From Planctomycetaceae bacterium (GTDB lineage Bacteria; Planctomycetota; Planctomycetia; Pirellulales; Thermoguttaceae), in assembly GCA_031287585.1 (NCBI GenBank), contig JAITST010000504.1, positions 1 to 13,169 on the forward strand: 13,169 bases of DNA, in the 5' to 3' direction. Both the position numbers and the translations under genes were made by a program. Shown here one piece after another: positions 1 through 7,200 of the stretch. Positions within the stretch are counted from its first letter, which is position 1. The number at the start of each line of letters is the position of its first letter. The notes under the pieces are model-generated. The model worked only from the letters and a program-made list of their open reading frames with translations. It searched no databases and had not been told where the DNA came from.

Positions 1-89
1 AAGGATTTAGGGCATTATTTTGTTATGTTACTCGGACACAGCATTTTTTGTGCCATTTAGTTGAAAACAAAATCCACCACTAAAGTTTA

Positions 90-110
90 CACACCCCCGC
101 AGCGGGTGTG
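90..110 (-). terminator. GC-rich hairpin after the porin gene
   Basis: CACACCC and GGGTGTG form a 7-bp stem around CCGCAGC, 28 bases after the porin stop codon. In the minus direction it is preceded by TATTTTT and followed by TAAACTTTAG, so the U tract is poor; it may terminate or merely cap the 3' end. The remaining bases 1-89 show no gene. Confidence 0.4.
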
Positions 111-138
111 AAAAATACCTGTGAACGTGTACAATCGT

Positions 139-1497
139 TCAAAACGTATATCGTGTAACAAACTCAAATCTCACCGGCTCACCTGCCCGCATTGGTACAA
201 CTTTATTGCTTTCGTACTTTTGCCAATGCGTTTTCCAGAAATTCACTTCAAAACCTGTCATCAACGCCGGTGTCCAGTTGTAGAGTATGTTACCGAAAAT
301 GCAGTGACAATAGTTACGCGCGGTGTTGTTTGTTGCGTTGCCGGAAACTACGTCTTCGTTATATGGGTCATCAATCATATAACAAATGTTCGTTCGCAGT
401 TTGTCTGTCCAACGATATTCTAGGTCAACCCAACCGCCTTGTGAACGAATCGTGTCGCGGCGTGTGAGGTCAACGCCTTGAATTACGCCGCCCTCAAACG
501 AACCGAGATTGTCGCCCAAAAACAACTCCGCTTGCAAACGTAACTTGTTCGTTATCGGAACATCAGCGTCAATGTTGAACGACCACGTTTGCAACTTCCG
601 CGTTTCACGCACACTACTCTCAACAAAATCAAAACGCTGTTCGCCGACGTGAGCGGAAACGCCGAGCGTAATCGGTTGGCAATCCGTGTAACCTTTTCGG
701 AAAGTATATGCTAACCGACCTTCGATGATAGGCCAATCGCTAACGTTCGGTGTCACGGCAGGGGCAGCGTTAAATCCGTCACGTAAAACGTTGTCAACCA
801 TCGCCGTCTGCAAGAGCCAGTTGGTATGTTGCGTAACGAAAAATTTTCGGTCGTACCGCAGTTGTGCGCGGCGATAACCGATGTTGCCCGTTCCCGCTCC
901 GGCGGTATAGTTGAGCGTTTGCGGATAGAGCGGTGACAAAACTTCCCAATCTTGCCCGATGATAAATTTCGCCATATCGTTACCGACTTCGACAAACGCC
1001 TTCCGCAGCATAAGCGACCCGCGATTACGAATCGAGTAACTGCCCTGAAAATCGACTTCAACAACCGCTTTCGACTTACTACCTTCCCAAGTTTTGAAAC
1101 CGGGTGCGTCAACCGAAACGCCGAGCCGTGTCGAACGCGGGTCGATAAAGAACGCCGGTTTGCCGTCGATATCGGGCGAGTTCGCGTAAACAATGTAATC
1201 GCCCGCGACAGATTTCTCGCTTTCGTAAGACGCACTAACGTTGATATATCCGTAAGGCGTAATCGTAAACTGTCCCTTCTTCCACGCCAGACTTTTATCG
1301 GCGGCAGGCGGCGGCATAATCGGAATCGCGGAATCGTTCGAGCGGCTACGGTACTCACGTAAAAAAGCGTCAAACTCCGCTTTGGTAATGTAAGAGTTGC
1401 CGTCATCAACCTGCGCAAACAACTTCGTAACAAGCACAAGAACCGCAAACGCAATTGTAATCCAAAGCGAACGCCCGAAAGTGGAAATGTGTCTCAT
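139..1497 (-). CDS. DcaP-like outer membrane porin
   Basis: A 452-residue predicted outer-membrane beta-barrel that probably forms a diffusion channel for small anionic or carbohydrate-type solutes; the substrate cannot be read from sequence. Seen: an N-terminal hydrophobic signal segment (residues about 10-28, likely cleavage at LFA|Q, 28/29), a short helical stretch (about 38-51) and a proline-rich linker (61-65). After these come alternating beta strands such as ITPYGYINVSASY, DPRSTRLGVSVDAPG and KFIIGQDWEVLSPLYPQTLNY, and a final strand ending in phenylalanine (FVTRYTF), the usual outer-membrane signal. The RSTRLGV, E-V-D-F-QG and G-Q-D-W spacing matches what I know of the DcaP family, which is common in Planctomycetota. 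The ATG at 1497 has no Shine-Dalgarno sequence but is directly followed by the signal peptide, so the start is well placed. It is the last gene of the minus-strand series, 344 bases after the DUF1080 gene, and is probably transcribed separately. Family assignment is moderately sure; porin nature is fairly sure. Confidence 0.85.
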   Translation of the reverse strand: MRHISTFGRSLWITIAFAVLVLVTKLFAQVDDGNSYITKAEFDAFLREYRSRSNDSAIPIMPPPAADKSLAWKKGQFTITPYGYINVSASYESEKSVAGDYIVYANSPDIDGKPAFFIDPRSTRLGVSVDAPGFKTWEGSKSKAVVEVDFQGSYSIRNRGSLMLRKAFVEVGNDMAKFIIGQDWEVLSPLYPQTLNYTAGAGTGNIGYRRAQLRYDRKFFVTQHTNWLLQTAMVDNVLRDGFNAAPAVTPNVSDWPIIEGRLAYTFRKGYTDCQPITLGVSAHVGEQRFDFVESSVRETRKLQTWSFNIDADVPITNKLRLQAELFLGDNLGSFEGGVIQGVDLTRRDTIRSQGGWVDLEYRWTDKLRTNICYMIDDPYNEDVVSGNATNNTARNYCHCIFGNILYNWTPALMTGFEVNFWKTHWQKYESNKVVPMRAGEPVRFEFVTRYTF

Positions 1498-1550
1498 AGA
1501 AAACTAATAGGTCAAAAGTTGTTAAAAAACGACGTAACCAGCGTAGTCGT

Positions 1551-1580
1551 ATTATCGACAAATCTGACATAATTAGTAAA
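1551..1580 (-). promoter_or_regulatory. Possible promoter of the porin gene
   Basis: On the minus strand TTTACT (1575-1580) and GATAAT (1551-1556) are 18 bases apart, giving four and five matches of six to the sigma70 consensus. The predicted start near 1544 gives a leader of about 47 bases with no Shine-Dalgarno sequence. In AT-rich DNA such matches arise by chance, so this is weak. Confidence 0.3.
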
Positions 1581-1703
1581 TTCAATACAAACGGACGTTA
1601 AAGCCGACGTATGTTGACCAAGTTGACTTGTAATTTGGTAAGATATTCAAATTGCGAAGTAGAGATGGTAACACGTATCGCCGCGTAGATGTTACCAAAA
1701 ATG

Positions 1704-1739
1704 TTGGCAACGAACAAACGTAATTGTGTTCATTGCCAA
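1704..1739 (-). terminator. Likely terminator after the DUF1080 gene
   Basis: Read on the minus strand, TTGGCAATGAAC and GTTCGTTGCCAA form a 12-bp stem with one G-U wobble, closing a 12-base loop and followed at once by CATTTTTGG. The mismatch exists only on the plus strand, while the minus-strand RNA pairs completely, which supports function in the minus direction. It lies about 100 bases beyond the DUF1080 stop and separates that gene from the porin gene. Confidence 0.5.
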
Positions 1740-1753
1740 AATGCTACGACAAA

Positions 1754-1777
1754 TCCTTACCCCGAAAGAGGCAAGGA
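1754..1777 (-). other. Hairpin related to the ACCCCG palindrome family
   Basis: On the minus strand ACTTGCC-type pairing gives CCTTGCCTC against GGGGTAAGG with the loop TTTC: nine pairs, two of them G-U, plus one closing pair. Read on the plus strand its left part (AATCCTTACCCCG, 1752-1764) matches the start of the 2934-3087 terminal repeats (AATCTTTACCCCG) in 12 of 13 bases, so it may be a diverged member of the same repeat family. No T run follows. Confidence 0.45.
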
Positions 1778-1798
1778 CTTATATCAAATTCCATCCAG

Positions 1799-1823
1799 AC
1801 ATCAGGAAATTTTTTTCCGATGT
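1799..1823. other. Hairpin just after the DUF1080 stop codon
   Basis: ACATCAGGAAA and TTTCCGATGT pair over 10 bp with one bulged A and a four-T loop. It starts about 19 bases beyond the stop at 1842. It could be a 3'-end stabilising structure; there is no U run after it in the minus direction. Confidence 0.45.
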
Positions 1824-1841
1824 TAGGGGATAACAATTCGT

Positions 1842-2654
1842 TTACCGGTTCGACAAACGGCTATTTATTCCTCTTCTTATTTGTCCGTTACCGATACGTC
1901 TCGTATTGGTTTTCGCTTGCGGGTCTTGCGGTAGAATTACTTCAATGTTACGAAACGCAACGGGACCGTGATTGCCTTGCAGCATAAGGGGACCTGTTGC
2001 GGCTTCTTTCATTGTGATACCGCCGCCTGTCGGTGCCTTGACTTCTACGTTTTCCTGAACGAGTTTGCCGTTGAGCGTGATTTTCTTGAACACGGCATTT
2101 TCCGTTTTGTTGCCGTCAGCGTCGAATTTAGGTGCAACAAACTCAATGACGTATTTCTGCCAAGTTCCCGGTTCGGTACTGGCGTTGGTCTTCGGAGCGG
2201 TTGCGCTGTAAATTGCGCCCATATCGCCTTGACCGAGTTTGTCGTCCGGTTTACCGAAACTGTCGGAAACCTGAACTTCGTATTCGCCCAACAGATAAAC
2301 GCCGCTGTTTGAACCTTTCGTCAGGAAGAGTTCGATTTTTACCGTGCAGTCGCCGAACTTTTCGTTCGTGTAAATATCGACACCCGGTCGCGGATTGAGT
2401 TTTCCCCAGTTGCCGGGAACCGTATTGACGAGAGCCGGTCTTTCGCCTTTTTTGGATTCCGCGAGAACCAAACTGCTTGCGTCGTCAGTGGCAAGCGTTA
2501 CGGTTCCAACTTTCCAAACATTTTCGGCTTTGGTGTTGGCAGGTGTCCAACCGTCAAGATTTTTGCCGTTAAATGGTCTAACAACTTTCGACTGTGCCGA
2601 AACGGAAACAGTCAATACACACACCATCACGAGAGAGAAGAGAAATTTTTTCAT
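1842..2654 (-). CDS. Secreted DUF1080 / 3-keto-disaccharide hydrolase-family protein
   Basis: A 270-residue exported protein of the DUF1080 family (concanavalin/LamG-like beta sandwich), members of which have been linked to cleavage of 3-keto-glycosides. Seen: signal peptide at residues 1-20 (SVSA|QS cleavage), then the family hallmarks FNGKNLDGW (28-36), GSNSGVYLLGEYEVQVSDS (114-132), a GDMGAIYS segment (143-150), WQKYVIEF (165-172) and the closing GPLMLQGNHGPVAFRNIEV (221-239). Length is normal for a single-domain member except for about 30 extra residues after the last strand, a basic, polar tail with several arginines (TRRIGNGQIRRGINSRLSNR). The ATG at 2654 is supported by AGGA at 2665-2668, ten bases upstream, and by the signal peptide starting at once. 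A sigma70-like promoter lies upstream (2739-2766), and hairpins lie downstream. It is predicted to be periplasmic or surface-associated and to act on sugar derivatives; the exact substrate is unknown. Confidence 0.92.
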   Translation of the reverse strand: MKKFLFSLVMVCVLTVSVSAQSKVVRPFNGKNLDGWTPANTKAENVWKVGTVTLATDDASSLVLAESKKGERPALVNTVPGNWGKLNPRPGVDIYTNEKFGDCTVKIELFLTKGSNSGVYLLGEYEVQVSDSFGKPDDKLGQGDMGAIYSATAPKTNASTEPGTWQKYVIEFVAPKFDADGNKTENAVFKKITLNGKLVQENVEVKAPTGGGITMKEAATGPLMLQGNHGPVAFRNIEVILPQDPQAKTNTRRIGNGQIRRGINSRLSNR

Positions 2655-2738
2655 AATAAGAATATCCTATTGTTGAAATGTGAAAATATGAACGTCAGCC
2701 CAAACACTTACGGCAACGTTCCACAAACTATCGTAAGG

Positions 2739-2766
2739 ATTATACCGTTTTTCACGGCAAGTTCAA
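2739..2766 (-). promoter_or_regulatory. Sigma70-like promoter of the DUF1080 gene
   Basis: On the minus strand TTGAAC (2761-2766) and a perfect TATAAT (2739-2744) are separated by 16 bases. This predicts a transcript start near 2730 and a leader of about 75 bases before the ATG at 2654. The spacer contains CCGTGAAAAACGG, a small palindrome overlapping the space between the two boxes. It is the best promoter match in the window, but untested, and planctomycete promoters are not well defined. Confidence 0.5.
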
Positions 2767-2933
2767 TGGGGGTGTTAAAGAAAAATACAGAAATTTTTGA
2801 TTTGGAAGTGTTCACTTAGTCACCGTAAAACAATAAAACGCTCTTGACATAGCAATAGACGATGGAGTTTTCTGCCTATCGTTCAATTGAAAATTGTGTT
2901 ACATACATTACCACTTAATAGATGTTGACAAAG

Positions 2934-3087
2934 AATCTTTACCCCGTAGGGGTTAAACATGCCAGTGTTTATTAACATAGCCCCCGTGCGCTAGCACGGG
3001 GCAAGCCGCCCCCCAAACCCAAAAGGGGTTGAACAAAGTGGTTGTAGTCAGTGGCGGTTCTTGTTTAACCCCTACGGGGTAAAGATT
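2934..3087. repeat. BIME/REP-like element: 26-bp perfect inverted repeats around a hairpin-rich core
   Basis: Bases 2934-2959 and 3062-3087 are perfect inverted copies of each other. Each copy is also palindromic around ACCCCGTAGGGGT (stem TTTACCCC, loop GTA, with one bulged base), so either single strand can fold into two end hairpins or one long stem. The 102-base core holds a perfect 8-bp stem with a GCTA loop (2982-3001) and a weaker AACCC/GGGTT hairpin (about 3017-3031). No open reading frame for a transposase lies inside. The layout resembles paired REP sequences (BIME) or a small non-autonomous element. It sits between the giant gene and the DUF1080 gene. Confidence 0.8.
2982..3001. 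other. Perfect GC-rich hairpin CCCCGTGC-GCTA-GCACGGGG
   Basis: An 8-bp perfect stem with a 4-base loop, in the middle of the inverted-repeat element. There is no T run on either side, so it is not a standard intrinsic terminator. It is probably a structural part of the element. Confidence 0.8.
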
Positions 3088-3259
3088 TGCGTTGTTTCTT
3101 GACGGCAAGCGTCACGCGATACGTTTTTGATGTTCCACAAACAATTTTCAATCGTGTTCAGACAGAAAAAATTCGGACGAGTTATTCTTTGATGGATCCT
3201 AATCAGAACATTCGCGCGGTGTTCTACATAAAAGAATAGGAATTTGCAATATGCGCCCG

Positions 3260-3326
3260 TGCCGTCAGTCAAAACTGACGGCAATAATGGGGAATGATTG
3301 TTTGCCGTCGGTTTTAACTGACGGCA
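3260..3326. repeat. Twin TGCCGTCAGT palindromes after the giant gene
   Basis: Two hairpins follow the giant gene's stop codon. One spans 3260-3283 (perfect 10-bp stem TGCCGTCAGT, loop CAAA). The other spans 3303-3326 (the same stem with one G-T wobble, loop TTTA). They are near copies in direct order, 19 bases apart. The second begins eight bases beyond the stop codon at 3334. Neither is followed by a T run on the minus strand, so termination by a U-tract mechanism is not clear; they could be a REP-like repeat family that also protects or ends the giant transcript. Confidence 0.75.
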
Positions 3327-3333
3327 CGCGGGG

Positions 3334-4216
3334 TTACATAACTGCGGACAACATCTCGTCATCGACAATCAAATCGTAATCGTACTCCGCCCAAAATGCG
3401 TCTAATGGTGACGCTTCGGACGGTGACGCGGTTGGCGCGGCGGGTGCGCCAACCGATGATTTTTTGACAAAGTATAAGTTTGACCACGTCCACTTTGTTC
3501 TACCGTCGGCGGGGTCACGGTAGGAAGCGTAAATCTGGTATTGGTTTTCTACCAGTGGTTGCGTGTCTGTCCACTGCGCTGTTTTCAAATAGGACGTACC
3601 GGAAGCCGGAAAGCCGCTCTGATAGACCATGTAATTCGTGCCGACACCGCTCCACGTCAACTTGATACTGCCGTCAGATAAAATCTCGTGACCGGTAATT
3701 TCGATTTTCGGCGCAGTGGTCGTTACAACAATAGGCGTTGCCCACGACCACTTTTTCAAGGTGTCATTGTAAGCGTACACGGAATAGGTTGTTGTTGCTG
3801 ACGGATTGGAGTCAGCATAACTTGTTACTCTTTCTAAATTGACAACAAGTTGAGCGTCTTTGTACACCAAGTAACGATAATTAGAACCGAGATCTGTCCA
3901 CGTTACGTTCGTCGTGCCGTTTGATGTTACGGTCGAAAGAACGACCGGCGCGTCAGTTACTTCTTTTCCATTCACAATTTTTGCCGCCGTTTTCGCCGAT
4001 ATTTCTATCGAGAACGCAGAACCAACGGCTTGAACACGATACGAATACGATGTATCCGCCGTCAGTCCGTTATCAACATACTGCGAATCAGTGCCAGTAT
4101 AAACCGTGTCATACGAAGAGCCATTGAAACGCTGCAAAATATATTCCGTTGCGCCTTCAACTTGATTCCAAGCCAGCGTTAACGTTGTTTGAGCCGACTG
4201 CGTGGAACGGAGATTC
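3334..4216 (-). repeat. C-terminal cassette, copy 1 (direct repeat with 11314-12196)
   Basis: This 3' segment of the giant gene aligns without any insertion or deletion to 11314-12196, at a constant offset of 7980 bases. In the lines I compared, about nine bases in ten or more are identical, with many differences silent. Similarity stops abruptly at the stop codon on one side and around 4216 on the other, just where the FN3 domain beginning PSNLRST starts (residue about 2335). It encodes about 290 residues: one FN3 domain, two FN3-like domains with WSWATP and WTWSNLYF strands, a Pro/Ala/Ser linker and an acidic tail. Confidence 0.95.
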
Positions 4217-7200
4217 GACGGTGTTGCAAGAGCAGCGCGTTGTTGTACCGTAATGGTATCTGCAAAATACGCTTTTACTGGTACTTTTCCGCCGGAAGTG
4301 TTGCCGGACTCTTCGTCGGCAATCGCTTCGGTGTTGTCCTCTACGACAACGTAAACCCTATAAGTTCCGGGTGCTAAATATTCAGGCGGAGTCCACTTGA
4401 ATGTTGACAATTCGCCGAGTGTCGTCTCGCCGATAAGAATACCGTTGTAATCGTCAATGCCGTCATCGTCCAAGAATATACTGACTTTCGCATCATTCGA
4501 GGTGTTCGGCACTTCGACACTGAATTGGTATGGGAAGCCGTTGCCGCCTCGTATCTCTGCCGTCTCAATTTCATTCGATTGCAGGATTTCCATAAGTGCC
4601 GATGTTACTACGGTGTTGCTTTCGGCGGCGGCAATGGCGAGACCGTCACCGCTGTAAGCGGCAGCAGCGGCGGCGGAAGTAACGGTATATTCCCATTGAG
4701 CGATTTCCGTATCGAGATAACCGACAACTCCATAAACCCGTTGTGTATCGGTGCAGAGGTCTTCCTGCAAAATGACTTTGCCCGTTGCCAGCATTTCCGC
4801 TTCGGTTTTTACCGTTCCGTCAGAGAGTTTGAACATAATGAACGGGTCGCTGTTGGAGCCGTCCCAATTCAAACACAACAGATGCGGCGGATACGCTGAT
4901 TCGTCTGTTTCGCCCAAAGTAGCGGCTGCCATCGGCGATGCAGATTTGGCAATGGCTTTCAAGTTATTAATGTCCTTTGTAACGAGTCCGAGTAAATTCG
5001 TGTTATAATCAATCAACACACCATCATAGCCAACTTCAATACCGTTGGCACCACCAATCCTTACACCAACTTTACGGTTTCCCAGCAGCCATCCGAGGTC
5101 TACGTTAAAAACGGCTTCTACGTAATCGTCTTTATCATTGTCGTTGTACGGTGTAAGATATACTCCGACTGCCGCGTTAGCAATTCGCCAACCGCCGATG
5201 TCAATGCCCAAAACAGTAATTTTGGGCACTGTAATTTGCATATCGGCGGCGGCGACAATGGTAAATGTCGGATTGTATATTCCATCGTTAGAGCCGTCGA
5301 AGTCTCCCATCTTGAAGGCAAGTTCGCCCGTTGCCAACCCCCACGCCAAACTTGCATAAAGGTTACCTTTGAGGTAGTTGTCTTTCCAGTTTAGTTCCAG
5401 TTCGCCTGTTGCTTTGAACAAATTTTTGTTGATGGCAACGACCTGTCCGTTAATGATAAATTTACTTGCATCTACGTAGATACGACCATCAATAGTTACA
5501 AGCGACAGTCCCGCGACTTTCCGACCGACTGTCAGTTGCACGCCTCCTTCGAAATAGAGGTTGCCGGACGCAATACCGCCGACAGCTGCGTCTATGTGCT
5601 GTAAAAACAGCGGGGTGGCTCCGAGTTGAATTCCCGCTTTCAAGTCGCCATAAATCTCTTTGAACTTTCCTTGAGCGAGTTTTTTGGCATCGCTTATGAT
5701 ACCAAAATTGCTATCGGCATCCATATACGCGCCGATTTTTTCGATATAGGGAGAGTAATTGACAAACTCCAGCGATACACCAAAAGTCATTCCCGCAGGA
5801 ATACTTAACCCTGCTGTTGCGGTGATGTTGCCGTTATTGTCCCACGTAACTTCAACATCTTTAATGCTGTAACCGCCAGTGCCGAAAAGCGGAATAGTAG
5901 GAATAACGATACTTCCGGTTGCTGCCGAAGGGGCAATCATTGTCGAAATCGGCGAAGCATATTCTCCGATAGTAGTTCTTGCCCCTTCAACGGTGCAGCG
6001 GAAGAACAACAGCGGAGCGGCTGCTGCAAATACGCTCATTCCCTTGAGCGTTGTCAGGTATCCCGTACCGTCATAGTAGAAGAAATCGCTGCTCAAATCT
6101 TTGGAGGATATGACTTTCGAGACGGTTCTTGAGCCGTATTTATCATTATGCACACCAACCAAACCGGTCTGTGCTGTGTTATAGATATTCACCGTCCCTC
6201 TGTTGCCACCGATGAACGCCTCGCCTGCCATTGACACAAGGTCGCCGTTGGTGATGTTGTGAATCACCTTTCCAACAAGAACATGTCCATTATAGCTGTC
6301 TTTATACTTGTTGTTTGCCCATTCGGAAGAGATTCCCGTTGCGCTGAAGGTCTCGACTGTATCGATGTAGTAATTCATCGCTGTTAAATCGGCAGCAAAC
6401 CATTGTGCCAACGCTCCGCCGAGTGAAAAGCCCGTAACGGTGAATGTTGCGGCGGTACTTGCTGTTCCAGCAAAGTTGGACGCTTCTATTCCCCAAGCGA
6501 GTAGGTCTTGTGCGGACTTAATATACTGACTGTATCCGACTCCGCGGTGGTCAGCATCGGCAATAATATCCAAGACAGTCGCATAAGATTTTGCAAGGTT
6601 GCTGAAGTCCACGTCAGTTCCCCTGAATACGAGCATTGAACTTTCGCCAGCATCAAGTTTCCCGTCTTTGTCAAGGTCTTGTATCAGCCCTTCGGCATAA
6701 AGTCCGAGCGAATTGGTAAATACCTTTTCTACTATCCACCCCGTCATATCGTAATCACCATACTCGCTCGAAACGGTAACCGGTTTTCCCGTTGCATTTT
6801 TTATGGCATCCGGGTCGCTGGGTTTTCCTATCACGGATTTTGCTATCGCCTCATTGAAACCGGTGGTATATTCTTGCGTCAGCGTTGCGACTTTAATTGA
6901 TACCACATCGCTTTCGGTAACATCGGACTTGACACCGTTCATCTCTGACCAGACAATGCAGTAATACTGTGTTGTACCAAGCGAAGACGTTGCCGGCGTG
7001 TAGGTGCTGCTCGTTCCTACCGGTTTCCATCCATTTGGCGTTGATTGATACCACTGATAGTGTGTTGTGCTGCCTTCTTTTCCTGTTGCTGTCACGGAAA
7101 GTGCCGTTGTACTGGCATCTTTGATGAAGGTTTTCCCCTGTGGCTGAACGGTGATTTTCGGCTTCGGAATGACCGTGACCGTTGCCGTTTCGCTCCGCGT

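Larger units (their letters stand above)
1498..1841. other. Intergenic region between the porin and DUF1080 genes
   Basis: This 344-base AT-rich stretch has no supportable gene. It holds three successive hairpins (1799-1823, 1754-1777, 1704-1739) close to the end of the DUF1080 gene and a weak promoter candidate (1551-1580) close to the start of the porin gene. The remaining sequence shows nothing I can name. Confidence 0.7.
2655..3333. other. 679-base intergenic region, repeat-rich, without a gene
   Basis: From the giant gene's end it holds the twin TGCCGTCAGT palindromes (3260-3326), about 170 bases with nothing recognisable (3088-3259), the BIME-like element (2934-3087), an imperfect stem at about 2853-2889, and the DUF1080 promoter (2739-2766). 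Two TTGACA words on the plus strand (2844-2849, 2925-2930) lack a -10 partner. A 98-residue minus-strand frame (3072-3368) crosses these repeats and the end of the giant gene and is not convincing as a protein. Confidence 0.7.

Noticed and set aside
753..1454. 233-residue minus-strand frame inside the porin gene
   Set aside because: It is very rich in Arg, Ser and Leu, lies wholly in another frame of a well-supported porin, and resembles no protein I know.
2844..2930. Plus-strand promoters at the TTGACA words 2844-2849 and 2925-2930
   Set aside because: No acceptable -10 box lies 16-18 bases downstream of either and no plus-strand gene follows.
2934..3087. Insertion sequence with its own transposase
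   Set aside because: Only 154 bases long with no coding frame inside; described instead as a palindromic repeat element.
3072..3368. 98-residue minus-strand frame over the end of the giant gene and the intergenic repeats
   Set aside because: It overlaps the giant gene in another frame, runs through three palindromes, has no ribosome site and no recognisable domain.
3334..3460. PEP-CTERM, LPXTG or type IX sorting domain at the giant proteins' ends
   Set aside because: The tail lacks the PEP motif, hydrophobic helix, basic end or LPXTG, and does not look like the Bacteroidota CTD.
4525..4899. 124-residue plus-strand frame opposite the giant gene
   Set aside because: It is antisense to a continuous coding region with clear domain order and has no domain or start signal of its own.
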